Shown: positions 24,244-33,972, counted from the stretch's first letter. The stretch: 44,608 nt of DNA from an uncultured bacterium (GCA_903933735.1 CAIZLB010000024.1:1-44608); one strand, 5' to 3'. Numbers and translations are program-made. The notes: a model not told the origin generated them from the letters alone.

Positions 24244-24564
24244 ATGAACTACCCCGTCACCATTATTGCAGCATTGATTACAATCATAGTGATCCTTATC
24301 AACAAAAATAGGAAACTATCGATAGAGAATCAAAATTTATACGTACATAACGATATAACTGTTCAATTATCGTCAGGTTCAATTGGAGTCAATTACTTTA
24401 TCAGAGTGAGAAGAGAAAAAGATTTTGACATCACTGAACAATCAGTGTTCTTATCTGTAGCACTCAAAGCTGCAGGCTTCGACTCAGATACATGGAGAGA
24501 AGCAGAATTCAGGTCATTAGCCAGACAAAGAGGTCTCGAATCGGTCATAATCGAACCTCGATAA
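24244..24564 (+). CDS. Orphan membrane-anchored protein of 106 residues
   Basis: Not recognised. An N-terminal helix (VTIIAALITIIVILI) anchors the protein with almost no residues ahead of it. The rest is soluble: a strand-rich part (ITVQLSSGSIGVNYFIRVRR), then a charged helical part (DTWREAEFRSLARQRGLES). It stands alone with its own promoter and a 9-bp GC-rich terminator, the same layout as the other orphan cassettes. The minus ORFs 24393-24599 and 24517-24738 are shadows. Confidence 0.65.
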   Translation: MNYPVTIIAALITIIVILINKNRKLSIENQNLYVHNDITVQLSSGSIGVNYFIRVRREKDFDITEQSVFLSVALKAAGFDSDTWREAEFRSLARQRGLESVIIEPR

Positions 24565-24591
24565 TCCCGTCCCATCCGATTCATTTCCAAC

Positions 24592-24626
24592 CCCGGCATC
24601 CACCACGATGCCGGGCGTTTTTATAT
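24592..24626 (+). terminator. Rho-independent terminator of the 24244 gene
   Basis: CCCGGCATC-CACCAC-GATGCCGGG stem, then CGTTTTTATAT. It covers the upstream part of ORF 24608, which argues for the later start of that gene. Confidence 0.9.
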
Positions 24627-24643
24627 ATGTTATTATACAAATC

Positions 24644-25903
24644 ATGAGTAAATCATTCGATTTTAAAATAGAAACAGTACCGATACCCGAAAAACCACAG
24701 GAAAGATATGGGGTGGAATTGTTCACCGATAAAATCAATCTTATGAAAAGATTTGAAGGTATCGATTCTGAAAATGTAAACGATATTATATATATGAAAG
24801 AATGGGCGAAATATATCGAAAATAAAGAATATCTCCCTTCGTTTGATACCTTATTGGATACAATATTTAATTCGAATAATAATCTTATAAAAGAATATTT
24901 TGATATTCATGAATCTGACAATGAATTTATAAGTGATTTAAATAACACAAACCAAGATCAACATGAAAGGCTTGTTATTTTATATAATAAAATAAAAAAT
25001 GGATTGACAAAATTAATATTAGTATCAATTACAGATAAAGATTCTCGAGAATTGTTAATATCTTTAATAGAGGAATACAATACCTGTTTAGATAATAGAG
25101 TTCATACATTTATAGAGAAAATACCAGAATATAAAAAAGAGTTTTTTGATAAAATATCTAATCACCTTACTCATCTTGGCAATGATTATGATTTAGAAAA
25201 AATTAAAACAATAATCTATAATACACCTATAAGATTTTCGGATTATCTTACCCCAAGCAATAATACAGGATTTATTAACCCTGATCACGTAATAGAACTG
25301 AGACTTAGTTTTGGACCATTTTACGGAACCGAAGAAAATATACACGACATAAATAGTGAAGCCTGGGATTATAGGGATAGTCACCCAAACCTTGCCAAAA
25401 GAACCATCTTTCACGAATTACTTCATGCAATAACATCAAGTAGGGAAAAAATCACCATTCAAAAAAATGAGAGTAAAAAAATTTCTATCAGAAGTACAGG
25501 TGTCAATTTTCATGTTAACAAAGATAGATTTAATTGGTTAAATGAGGCTGTAACTGAACTTATAACTCTAGACATATGTGAAGAAACTCGTATAACCGCT
25601 TATCTTGATGAAATACGACTATATGAATTAATTTTAGATAAAATACCAAACAAAGATACTTGGAGAGATTTACAGAAAACATATTTCTTTAATGCAAAAA
25701 AAGACGGTGCAGATGGTTTAGCCGAGTGGAAAGAAAATAGAAAACTAATAGAGGAATCTATTGGTGATAAAGATAGAAACTTTTTAGTTAGATTGGATAA
25801 TTGGATTGAAACTAACGGTGGCATGCCCGATGGTGTTATAAAAGCCATAGAAGTGATATCAAAATGGGAAGACGATAAACCTCAACCTGAAGATTTTTAT
25901 TAA
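24644..25903 (+). CDS. Putative zinc metallopeptidase (gluzincin-like)
   Basis: A 419-residue protein from ATG at 24644 (MSKSFDFKIETVPIPEKP); the ORF-track start at 24608 lies inside the preceding terminator. The motif IFHELLHAI near residue 262 is a HExxH zinc site, and WLNEAVTELIT, about 40 residues later, supplies a Glu in the NEAxTE context used as third ligand by gluzincins. The N-terminal 200 residues are helical and acidic. No signal peptide, so it is predicted cytoplasmic. It overlaps the 3' end of the convergent dus gene by 4 nt. Family beyond the clan cannot be assigned; the neighbouring transglutaminase-like giant is the other large unknown protein here. Confidence 0.75.
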   Translation: MSKSFDFKIETVPIPEKPQERYGVELFTDKINLMKRFEGIDSENVNDIIYMKEWAKYIENKEYLPSFDTLLDTIFNSNNNLIKEYFDIHESDNEFISDLNNTNQDQHERLVILYNKIKNGLTKLILVSITDKDSRELLISLIEEYNTCLDNRVHTFIEKIPEYKKEFFDKISNHLTHLGNDYDLEKIKTIIYNTPIRFSDYLTPSNNTGFINPDHVIELRLSFGPFYGTEENIHDINSEAWDYRDSHPNLAKRTIFHELLHAITSSREKITIQKNESKKISIRSTGVNFHVNKDRFNWLNEAVTELITLDICEETRITAYLDEIRLYELILDKIPNKDTWRDLQKTYFFNAKKDGADGLAEWKENRKLIEESIGDKDRNFLVRLDNWIETNGGMPDGVIKAIEVISKWEDDKPQPEDFY

Positions 25904-26949
25904 ACTCTACCCCGCAAAAACCCCAGCACCTCCTCCGCCCTCCCCATAGACATAATCGCCTCCCTTATCTCTTTCGCATCATCGAAACCTGTCATATAAG
26001 TCTTGAAAAATTTTTTCATCAAAGCAAAAGATTTTACATCCCCCAACTCCCTATCAAAAATCTCAACTTGTTTTATTAAACTTTTAATCCTCTCTTCTCT
26101 CGAAGGTGTAAATTTATCTTTAAAATCAAAATCCCCTTTCTCTATACATTCTATATCCTTAAATAACCATGGATTACCAAACATCGCCCGACCTATCATC
26201 GCTCCATCACATCCATATGTCATAGATTTTTCATAAGCATCTTTTATATCCTTCACATCACCATTTCCAAAAATAAGTGGAGCTTTTTTATCTTCATTAT
26301 TCAAAGCCCAAGCATCACGCATATTGACAACAGTCTTGACATGAGACCAATCAGCATCAACTTTGGACATTTCTTTTCTGGTTCTGGCATGTATGGTTAT
26401 GAGATCAACTTCTTGATCTAAAAGTAAAGGTATCCATGTATCGAGTTCTACGCTATTGTATCCAACACGAGTCTTCACAGTCACTGCAAAATCCGCACTA
26501 TCTCCTCCTTCACAAAAATCTCTTCTCGCGTCTTTCACTGCTTTTATCACATCGATCGCAAGATCAGGATTTTTCATCATTGCTGCCCCACTTTTTTGTT
26601 TTTCTATAGAACGATCAGGACAACCCATGTTTATATCAACGCCATCGAAACCAAGTTCTATACAAAGTTTTGTTGCTTCATACATGTATTTGTATGTAGA
26701 AGAAAATAGCTGAGCTATAATAGGCCTCTGTTTTTCCCTATCGTAAAGTAAATCTTTTTGAAGTTTGTATTTACCTGAAGCGGTTGCACGAATCAAGCCA
26801 TCAGCCGAAACAAACTCTGTCCAATATATATCAGGTGACATGGCGTCACTTATAACAGTACGAAAAGCCACATCAGTTACATCAGCCATAGGTGCCAATA
26901 CAAATAACGGTCTATTTTTTTCTTTTTTTATTTTGGAAATGAAAGACAT
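25900..26949 (-). CDS. dus: tRNA-dihydrouridine synthase
   Basis: An FMN enzyme that reduces uridine in the tRNA D loop. From ATG at 26949 (MSFISKIKKEKNRPLFVLAP) it has 349 residues: LAPMADVTDVAFR, the active-site region GVDINMGCPDRSIEKQKSGAAMMKN with the catalytic Cys, KTRVGYN, HARTRKEM and the flavin-phosphate segment GNGDVKD...CDGAMIGRAMFGNPW. The ORF track begins at 27021, but that would overlap the upstream gene by 67 nt; the later start lies 5 nt after that gene's stop. Target uridines cannot be told from sequence. Confidence 0.93.
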   Translation of the reverse strand: MSFISKIKKEKNRPLFVLAPMADVTDVAFRTVISDAMSPDIYWTEFVSADGLIRATASGKYKLQKDLLYDREKQRPIIAQLFSSTYKYMYEATKLCIELGFDGVDINMGCPDRSIEKQKSGAAMMKNPDLAIDVIKAVKDARRDFCEGGDSADFAVTVKTRVGYNSVELDTWIPLLLDQEVDLITIHARTRKEMSKVDADWSHVKTVVNMRDAWALNNEDKKAPLIFGNGDVKDIKDAYEKSMTYGCDGAMIGRAMFGNPWLFKDIECIEKGDFDFKDKFTPSREERIKSLIKQVEIFDRELGDVKSFALMKKFFKTYMTGFDDAKEIREAIMSMGRAEEVLGFLRGRV

Positions 26950-26954
26950 ATGGA

Positions 26955-28649
<1,695 letters not shown>

Positions 28650-28657
28650 ACTTCCAT

Positions 28658-28720
28658 AAAACTCAAATAAAAAAATAAGTCATTCTTTCCTTGAATGATC
28701 TTATTTTTTTATTTGAGTTT
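28658..28720. terminator. Long bidirectional terminator between eno and the ABC transporter
   Basis: Arms of 27 and 28 nt (AAACTCAAATAAAAAAATAAG.. and its complement) with one bulged base and a 7-nt loop; A- and T-runs inside the arms serve both strands. Confidence 0.9.
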
Positions 28721-28721
28721 C

Positions 28722-30512
28722 CTATATAAACCCTCCCGCCTGTAATTCCCACAGCTTCTTATATAGACTATTTTCATTTTCTATAAGACCATCATGTGAT
28801 CCATCCTCTATCACAGCACCATCTTCTAAGACTATAATTCTATCCATTTTCTTTATAGTTGAAAGTCTATGAGCTATAACTATAGTTGTTTTACCTTTCA
28901 TCAACACATTCAAAGCATCTTGTATCAAGAATTCTGAATGCGAATCCAGACTTGAAGTAGCTTCATCAAGTATAAGTATTGGGGCATTTTTCAAGATAGC
29001 CCGAGCTATAGCAACCCTCTGTCTTTCACCGCCTGATAATTTTATACCTCTTTCGCCAACATAAGTATTATATTTATCTGGTAATTGATCTATGAATTCA
29101 TGACAATGGGCTAAACGAGCTGCTTCTACAATCTCTTCTTCTGTCGCGTCTGTTTTACCATAACTGATATTTTCCCTTATAGTTCTATGAAATAATAACG
29201 GATCCTGTGGAACTAGAGAAATATTTTTTCTCAGACTTTCTAGAGTAATGTATTTTATATCAACACCATCTATCTTTATATGACCTCCTGTAACATCATA
29301 AAATCGCAGTAGTAATCTTATTAATGTGGTTTTACCTGCACCGGACGAACCAATCAAAGCCACCTTCTCACCAGCATTTATCTTAATATTTAAATCATTT
29401 AAGATAGAACGAGTTTGATTAAATGAAAAATCAACATTTTCAAAAGATATATTACCTTGAGAAACTATTATGGGTTTAGCTACAGGTGTATCTTTAATCT
29501 CATAAGGCAATTTCATAATCTCCACCATCTCTTTAGCATCAGCAAAACTTTCATAAAAATCACGTATAATTCTAGCAAAACCCCAAAGCCGCTGACTCAA
29601 TCCCATAATATACAATTGAATCAAGACAAAAGATCCGACTGTAAAGATATTTTCTTTCCAAAATAAAATAGCGAAATAAAATACAACAAACTCTACAGCA
29701 AAAGACATAAAGGACTGTACTCCATCAAAGGCCATGTTTACATTCCAGTTTGAATTCATAATCTTTCTTTGATTGTCTGTAACTTCATAAAAGTTTTTTA
29801 CCTCTTCTTCATGTCTGGAAAATAATTCTATATTGTTTTGATTTGTAATGGTGTCAGAAAGTACCGCCGTAGTTTTTGAATCTGCAGCAGCTAATCTTAT
29901 ATTTGTCTTAACTCTAAGACTTGAATATACCTGACTAATAACCATATAGATAATGGTCCATATTATAATCAATAAGGTTAATCTAGGTTCTATATAATAG
30001 GTAACTATCAACACTCCAACAACCCGCACCACAAGAGGAACTATATCCCATGTTAAACGGTCTATCATTCTTTCAAAAGCTCTGGCGTATCTACCAAGCT
30101 TCTGGACCAAAGATCCTGTAAAATTGTTAGCAAAGAAAATATATGAATGGTGTAATAGTTTTGAATAGGCTTGTCTACGAAGATTGGTCATACCATGAGC
30201 TTGGAAATAAACATTGGCAAAAGAACCTATACGCCAAAATACCCAAGAGACTATCTCCAGACCCAATATTATTAATAATATACTCAACAACTCCGGATAT
30301 AGCAAAACCTTGTCACCATTACTTGAGATAATATCAAAAAACTTCTTATAATATATAGGTGATATGACAGCAAAACTACTTCCCAAGGCTACCATAACAA
30401 TAGTCAAAAAAAGGTAAAACTTCTTTTGACCCATACCTTGCCATAAAAAAGACAAGACATCCTTTATGTATACCTTTGGATATATATTGTTTTTATCTTC
30501 TTTTTCTTTCAT
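28722..30512 (-). CDS. MsbA-type ABC exporter (fused membrane and ATPase domains)
   Basis: A 596-residue half-transporter with six membrane helices in the first 330 residues (for example FYLFLTIVMVALGSSFAV, LLSILLIILGLEIVSWVFW, FVVFYFAILFW) and an ATPase domain: Walker A LIGSSGAGKTTLIRLLLRFY, signature LSGGERQRVAIARAIL, Walker B ILILDEATSSLD and H-loop IAHRLST. It should act as a homodimer or pair with another half. Substrate unknown; family members move lipids, peptides or drugs. It is transcribed alone, away from the 30631 orphan, and ends at the shared terminator. Confidence 0.92.
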   Translation of the reverse strand: MKEKEDKNNIYPKVYIKDVLSFLWQGMGQKKFYLFLTIVMVALGSSFAVISPIYYKKFFDIISSNGDKVLLYPELLSILLIILGLEIVSWVFWRIGSFANVYFQAHGMTNLRRQAYSKLLHHSYIFFANNFTGSLVQKLGRYARAFERMIDRLTWDIVPLVVRVVGVLIVTYYIEPRLTLLIIIWTIIYMVISQVYSSLRVKTNIRLAAADSKTTAVLSDTITNQNNIELFSRHEEEVKNFYEVTDNQRKIMNSNWNVNMAFDGVQSFMSFAVEFVVFYFAILFWKENIFTVGSFVLIQLYIMGLSQRLWGFARIIRDFYESFADAKEMVEIMKLPYEIKDTPVAKPIIVSQGNISFENVDFSFNQTRSILNDLNIKINAGEKVALIGSSGAGKTTLIRLLLRFYDVTGGHIKIDGVDIKYITLESLRKNISLVPQDPLLFHRTIRENISYGKTDATEEEIVEAARLAHCHEFIDQLPDKYNTYVGERGIKLSGGERQRVAIARAILKNAPILILDEATSSLDSHSEFLIQDALNVLMKGKTTIVIAHRLSTIKKMDRIIVLEDGAVIEDGSHDGLIENENSLYKKLWELQAGGFI

Positions 30513-30534
30513 AGGATATAGAACGTGTAAAAGG

Positions 30535-30580
30535 TTGACAGATTACAATACGTTGACAGGTAATACTTTTATGGTATTAT
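30535..30580 (+). promoter_or_regulatory. Promoter of the 30631 orphan, with two -35 boxes
   Basis: TTGACA at 30553, 16-nt spacer, TATTAT at 30575-30580; another TTGACA lies 18 nt upstream at 30535. The transcript should begin at or near the hairpin GACCA-CAG-TGGTC (30587-30599). Confidence 0.75.
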
Positions 30581-30630
30581 CATAATGACCACAGTGGTCC
30601 GAAAGAACAAATAAAGCACCCTAACTTTTT

Positions 30631-30873
30631 ATGAAATACAAAACTGAAAGTGCAGTAAAGTGGTTAGAAACATTACTTCATACAGATAAGATTTCTGAAG
30701 CAAGAGAAGCATTTTTGCAAAGCCTAATATCAGCGCTTGGTCCAAAAGTACGCATTGTGTCTTCACAGAAAATATTCCTACTCTCGTGGTTTGATCAAAT
30801 CGAGAAAAATAGAAATATGTACAAAATGGACAAAGTGGCTGAAGTAGCCAGATGGATTCGTGAATGCGTTTAG
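30631..30873 (+). CDS. Orphan small protein of 80 residues
   Basis: Not recognised. Predicted all-helical and basic, about 80 residues, with Trp-rich helices (AVKWLETLLHT, LLSWFDQIEKNRNMY, VAEVARWIREC). No membrane segment. Leader of about 45 nt with a 5' hairpin and an A/C-rich stretch, no Shine-Dalgarno; GC-rich terminator 35 nt after the stop. It is the first of three similar-sized orphans within 2.4 kb (with 30980 and 32738), although I see no clear sequence similarity between them. Confidence 0.6.
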   Translation: MKYKTESAVKWLETLLHTDKISEAREAFLQSLISALGPKVRIVSSQKIFLLSWFDQIEKNRNMYKMDKVAEVARWIRECV

Positions 30874-30907
30874 GTTATCGACCAAATCAACAATATCAAC
30901 TCTTCAA

Positions 30908-30936
30908 CCCCGCTTAGTCGGGGCTTTCTTATTTTA
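30908..30936 (+). terminator. Rho-independent terminator of the 30631 gene
   Basis: CCCCG-CTTAGT-CGGGG stem, then CTTTCTTATTTT. The next promoter begins 6 nt after it. Confidence 0.8.
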
Positions 30937-30941
30937 TAAAA

Positions 30942-30970
30942 TTGACACCAAAACACGTCAGGAGTATCCT
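30942..30970 (+). promoter_or_regulatory. Promoter of the 30980 orphan
   Basis: TTGACA, 17-nt spacer, TATCCT. The predicted start (about 30977) lies 3 nt ahead of the ATG, so the mRNA would be essentially leaderless. Confidence 0.6.
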
Positions 30971-30979
30971 AAAGATGTT

Positions 30980-31225
30980 ATGAACACCCAGAGCATGATA
31001 GGCGCTTTTTATTTACAATACAAAGATCGTATAAGGCCGAGTTTTATAAACTTTATCGTAAGATTTCACGCAGGCATAAAACCAAATTCATCTATAAATG
31101 ATTACAGAGATCGTGATCGGTTGACTGATTTACTATATGAATACATGACTGCCGGTGATTATACCGACGATGCTTTAAATCGACTATATGATTCATTGGC
31201 TCAGATTGAAACCCTGACAGATTGA
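30980..31225 (+). CDS. Orphan small protein of 81 residues
   Basis: The ORF track opens this frame at 30860, but that runs through the terminator of the previous gene; the promoter at 30942-30970 supports the ATG at 30980 (MNTQSMIGAFYLQYKDRIRP). The product is helical with many aromatic and charged residues (LLYEYMTAGDYTDDALNRLY). I recognise no family. The TGA stop lies inside the loop of its own terminator (31210-31239). It ends a tandem pair of orphan cassettes ahead of the convergent YgjP-like gene. Confidence 0.55.
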   Translation: MNTQSMIGAFYLQYKDRIRPSFINFIVRFHAGIKPNSSINDYRDRDRLTDLLYEYMTAGDYTDDALNRLYDSLAQIETLTD

Positions 31226-31252
31226 AGGGTGTTGGGGTTTTCTTATTTTATA
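31210..31252 (+). terminator. Terminator of the 30980 gene containing its stop codon
   Basis: A 10-bp stem AACCCTGACA / TGTTGGGGTT with two GU pairs around a 10-nt loop holding the TGA, followed by TTCTTATTTTAT. Confidence 0.65.
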
Positions 31253-31769
31253 AACTTATCCTCTTCAATTCCTTTCTTCTCTCCATATAATCAGGTATGG
31301 TTTCTGCGACAAGATTCCAAAACTTATGACTATGATCAAATTGTCCTAGATGACACAATTCATGAACTATAACATAATCAGCTAAATATTCTGGTATGAG
31401 AGCTATCTTGTAATTAAAATTAATATTACCTTTTCTTGAACATGATCCCCATCTAGTTTTTTGATCTTTAACGGTTATTTTATTATAAGCAAAATTATAA
31501 TGTTTATTAAATAAATCCAATCTATCTTTCGCTAATACTAATGCTTTTATTTTATGATCTTGATAATCTTTTTTACTTAATCTTGGAATAATTTTTAAAC
31601 TTTTAGATAGATGCTTATTTATCCAATCTAGTTTTCGCATGAGAAAATTTTCTAAATAAGGGATAGTAATACTTGACGGTTTAGTGACTATAATTTTCCC
31701 ATCTCTTATACGAATGGTTAGGTGTTTAGCTTTTGAATTTGAACGTATTGTATACGGTGGTAAATCCAT
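31248..31769 (-). CDS. YgjP-like (DUF45) metallopeptidase-fold protein
   Basis: A 173-residue protein with the hallmark VIVHELCHLGQFDHSHKFWNLV near its C-terminus: HExxH plus a downstream His as zinc ligands, as in the WLM/YgjP metallopeptidase-like family. The segment DQKTRWGSCSRKGNINFNY just ahead of it is also typical. Family members have been linked to protein or nucleotide hydrolysis; the true substrate is unsettled. It follows the DUF3298-like gene by 1 nt, so the two are cotranscribed. Confidence 0.88.
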   Translation of the reverse strand: MDLPPYTIRSNSKAKHLTIRIRDGKIIVTKPSSITIPYLENFLMRKLDWINKHLSKSLKIIPRLSKKDYQDHKIKALVLAKDRLDLFNKHYNFAYNKITVKDQKTRWGSCSRKGNINFNYKIALIPEYLADYVIVHELCHLGQFDHSHKFWNLVAETIPDYMERRKELKRISL

Positions 31770-31770
31770 C

Positions 31771-32604
31771 TTAATTATTTTTAAAGTTCAAATATAGCTC
31801 TAACTCTTTCCAGGTTAACATAACCTCTGGATTACCGGCGACATAAGGAGCTACCTGATATTGTCCAAATATAAACTTTATACCTTCATCGAGGATGATA
31901 AACTTTTTAAAATTCGAATCGAAAGAAAATCCATCTGTATTCTTTTTTGGATCAATTGTGATACCATCAGATTTTAATAAAGATAATCCAAGTCCTTCCT
32001 TTAACATATTCAGATTGAAATATTCATTACCTAAGACAACTTTAAGTTTTGGTTCTAATAATTTTGTAAGATAAATATCATTGTTATTTTCTTTTAATTT
32101 CAAGAAACTTTCTATCTCAACTTTACCATTTTTATCAAATGTATAGGTTTCAATAACAGTATTACCATGAGCACCTCCTGTAAAAGTATACTCCTCAAAG
32201 ACATAGGTTACTGTCTCAAGCATCTTTGATTCAAATTTCTCATAAGTTATACCTAGTAAATATTTTGTCATTGGACGATCGGGATATTTTGTAGATATCT
32301 CTTTTTCAGTATTGTAAACATCTCCATCATTTTTCCAATCTTCTTTGGCAAAATCAACCACTTTTTTTATCTCTTTTTCCATAATATGATCTTTATCCAA
32401 TGGCTCATCTGGATATACAGCATCGATATCGTAAAAATCAGTTGATTCTTTGATGGTGAATTCTGTAGTAGTGGCAACTGAATCTATTGTTTTTACAGGT
32501 TCTGTTTCTATAATTCTCTTATTTTTATTATTTACAAAATAAGCAAAAGCTAAGATAAATATAACTATTACAAATATAATATTGTTTTTTGTGAACATTT
32601 TCAT
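31771..32604 (-). CDS. Membrane-anchored DUF3298/DUF4163-like protein
   Basis: A 277-residue protein with an N-terminal anchor (IIFVIVIFILAFAYFVNN) and an extracytoplasmic domain. The segments VFEEYTFTGGAHGNTVIETY and FIFGQYQVAPYVAG are typical of the DUF3298 domain found in RsiV-like anti-sigma factors and in secreted bacterial proteins, where the domain can bind lysozyme; that activity is not shown for this protein. It is first in a pair with the YgjP-like gene. A TGCTATAAT box 6 nt before the ATG predicts a leaderless mRNA; a second ATG two codons later is possible. Confidence 0.8.
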   Translation of the reverse strand: MKMFTKNNIIFVIVIFILAFAYFVNNKNKRIIETEPVKTIDSVATTTEFTIKESTDFYDIDAVYPDEPLDKDHIMEKEIKKVVDFAKEDWKNDGDVYNTEKEISTKYPDRPMTKYLLGITYEKFESKMLETVTYVFEEYTFTGGAHGNTVIETYTFDKNGKVEIESFLKLKENNNDIYLTKLLEPKLKVVLGNEYFNLNMLKEGLGLSLLKSDGITIDPKKNTDGFSFDSNFKKFIILDEGIKFIFGQYQVAPYVAGNPEVMLTWKELELYLNFKNN

Positions 32605-32610
32605 GATTGT

Positions 32611-32619
32611 ATTATAGCA
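32611..32619 (-). promoter_or_regulatory. Extended -10 promoter of the DUF3298-like gene
   Basis: TGCTATAAT on the minus strand, 6 nt ahead of the ATG at 32604. Confidence 0.6.
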
Positions 32620-32647
32620 TTTTTCTGATGGGATGTTTACGGTTGGT

Positions 32648-32675
32648 TTGACAAAATGGATATATATGCTATAGT
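32648..32675 (+). promoter_or_regulatory. Promoter of the 32738 orphan
   Basis: TTGACA, 16-nt spacer, TATAGT with the extended TGC element. Leader of about 56 nt with a possible small hairpin (ACCTAAGGT) and an A/C-rich stretch. Confidence 0.75.
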
Positions 32676-32737
32676 TCTTTCAACTGAACCTAAGGTAGGT
32701 GAGGTAGAAAACAAACAACGAGAACGTATAAAACATT

Positions 32738-32992
32738 ATGACGCCAGTAAATGCAAGAAAAGTAATCCAAGGATTACTCGAAAAGGGGTATACCCATGAC
32801 AAAACCACCGCCTATATCAGACGACTAATCAGATCAGTCAATGCAAAAAAGCTTATCAATGATGAACAGGTGGAGGAAATAATTGCCACCTTGAATGATG
32901 TCGATAACGAAATCCAACTTAGAATGGGTTATGGGTTACCCATTGGTCATCACCTTATGGTGGCGGATTGGATAAACCGCCTCGAACCGTAA
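32738..32992 (+). CDS. Orphan small protein of 84 residues
   Basis: Not recognised. Predicted helical, basic N-terminal half (VIQGLLEKGYTHDKTTAYIRR) and a C-terminal part ending GHHLMVADWINRLEP. No membrane helix or Cys. It stands alone, divergent from the DUF3298-like gene, with a near-consensus promoter and a long GC-rich terminator, and its base composition is richer in GC than flanking genes. This is the same cassette layout as 7429, 18103, 24244 and 30631. Confidence 0.6.
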   Translation: MTPVNARKVIQGLLEKGYTHDKTTAYIRRLIRSVNAKKLINDEQVEEIIATLNDVDNEIQLRMGYGLPIGHHLMVADWINRLEP

Positions 32993-33008
32993 AGCCCGAC
33001 TCACCCGC

Positions 33009-33062
33009 CCCCGCCCCATCTGGACCGAAAGGTTCATGTGGTGGCCGGGGTGTTTTATTTTG
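33009..33062 (+). terminator. Rho-independent terminator of the 32738 gene
   Basis: Long stem from CCCCG (33009) to CGGGG (33050) with a GGACC-GAAA-GGTTC top, then TGTTTTATTTT. It overlaps the 3' end of the convergent Smr gene. Confidence 0.85.
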
Positions 33063-33303
33063 TAAAACCAACCTCCACAACTCCACCCCTCAGCTCCCCA
33101 ATCAACCCTCTATCCTTTAAATAATTCATCACAAAACTCGGTAATACTGGACCCATAATAGAACCCTTACCGACACCAACAACAATATCGAGTTTATCGA
33201 TATCATTTCCGTCTTTTTTCAACCATTCAAAAAATTCATCCAATATAACTTTTGATTCGGACATGTTTAATCCATGTAAATCTATTTCTAAAACTTTCTG
33301 CAT
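33055..33303 (-). CDS. Stand-alone Smr domain protein
   Basis: An 82-residue protein made only of an Smr domain: EIDLHGLNMSESKVILDEFF, then VVGVGKGSIMGPVLPSFVMNYL and the final GGVVEVGF. Smr domains are nucleases or nucleic-acid binders, found at the C-terminus of MutS2 and as single-domain proteins acting on stalled ribosomes or branched DNA; here the DLHG motif is present, and the usual GxGxHS stretch is changed to GVGKGS, so catalysis may differ. The gene is monocistronic and precedes the palindromic element at 33320. Confidence 0.85.
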   Translation of the reverse strand: MQKVLEIDLHGLNMSESKVILDEFFEWLKKDGNDIDKLDIVVGVGKGSIMGPVLPSFVMNYLKDRGLIGELRGGVVEVGFTK

Positions 33304-33319
33304 CTGTATTGTATTATTT

Positions 33320-33412
33320 AAATTTATTTTATGAATAAGATCATCCGCAGGAATATTATTTTTAAAAAATAATATTACGAGGACTTTTGATCGAAATGAA
33401 TAAAATAAATTT
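33320..33412. repeat. 93-bp palindromic intergenic element
   Basis: Ends are inverted copies (AAATTTATTTTAT.. and ..ATAAAATAAATTT, each followed inward by GATC), and the middle is a near-perfect palindrome AATATTATTTTT/AAAAAATAATATT (33352-33376). The right end overlaps the stop codon of the 33411 gene. The layout is MITE-like or that of a large AT-rich terminator. Confidence 0.7.
33389..33412. repeat. Left arm of a 24-bp inverted repeat
   Basis: GATCGAAATGAATAAAATAAATTT-type arm; its reverse complement matches 33985-34008 at 23 of 24 positions. The arms enclose the genes at 33411-33966. Confidence 0.85.
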
Positions 33413-33578
33413 ACTCACTCCCTATCTTAAACCCTAACCATATTCCAACAAAAGAACCCAAAGCTCCAAATATCATTCCCGCAAAAGAAAAACCACCAGC
33501 ACCCCAAAGTGCTGGTATATAACTACCCGCATAGCCCCCTATTATCATTCCTCCCATTACAAGTTTTTTTCTATCCAT
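33411..33578 (-). CDS. Small glycine-rich membrane protein, 55 residues
   Basis: Below the ORF-track cutoff. From ATG at 33578: MDRKKLVMGGMIIGGYAGSY and a second hydrophobic half (FSFAGMIFGALGSFVGIWLG) ending FKIGSE. Two membrane helices joined by IPALWGAGG. I recall similar GGYxPxLWG...GIWLGFKI proteins widely in Parcubacteria; function unknown. It is 1 nt downstream of the 33580 gene, so the two are cotranscribed, and its stop lies in an inverted-repeat arm. Confidence 0.7.
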   Translation of the reverse strand: MDRKKLVMGGMIIGGYAGSYIPALWGAGGFSFAGMIFGALGSFVGIWLGFKIGSE

Positions 33579-33579
33579 A

Positions 33580-33966
33580 TTAGTCTAGATTTATTTCCCC
33601 CAAAGCTTCTGATGTCTCAAGTAGGTCTTGTTCTGCTCTTTGTAATGCATATCTACCAGCAGCAACCATAGATCTAAAACCAGCCTTTTCACCAGATTTC
33701 GCTCCTTCATAAGCTGATTGTATATAAACTAAAGCTTCTTCTATTTTTTCTATTCTTAAATTTATTGATTCTATTCTCTTTTTCATATCTGCTGTATTTT
33801 CTATATAGTGTTCTTCTTCCAAGTATGAATCATGTCCAACTTCTAAAGCAGTCTCAGCTATAGCTGAGTTCATGCCTCTATGCATCTCTGATTCTTGCCA
33901 GCTGATATCATCATCTTCTCCTTCATCTGGAATATATTTTTCTTCAAAAAAATCTTTTTCTTTCAT
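33580..33966 (-). CDS. Acidic coiled-coil protein, 128 residues
   Basis: A soluble protein with an acidic N-terminus (EEKYIPDEGEDDDISWQE), a coiled-coil stretch (DMKKRIESINLRIEKIEEAL) and a C-terminal helix (AAGRYALQRAEQDLLETSEAL). The shape recalls small regulators of the DksA/TraR type, but no zinc Cys are present and I make no assignment. An extended -10 box lies 6 nt before the ATG. It forms a two-gene unit with the 55-residue membrane protein, bracketed by inverted repeats. Confidence 0.65.
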   Translation of the reverse strand: MKEKDFFEEKYIPDEGEDDDISWQESEMHRGMNSAIAETALEVGHDSYLEEEHYIENTADMKKRIESINLRIEKIEEALVYIQSAYEGAKSGEKAGFRSMVAAGRYALQRAEQDLLETSEALGEINLD

Positions 33967-33972
33967 AAATAA

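Noticed and set aside
24608-24643. Upstream start of the peptidase gene given by the ORF track
   Set aside because: It lies inside the 9-bp terminator of the preceding gene; the ATG at 24644 is preferred.
30860-30979. N-terminal part of the 121-residue ORF
   Set aside because: Overlaps the end and terminator of the 30631 gene and lies upstream of the promoter at 30942-30970.
31223-31225. TGA recoding as in Gracilibacteria
   Set aside because: TGA ends the 30980 gene in front of a terminator, and conserved proteins contain no in-frame TGA.
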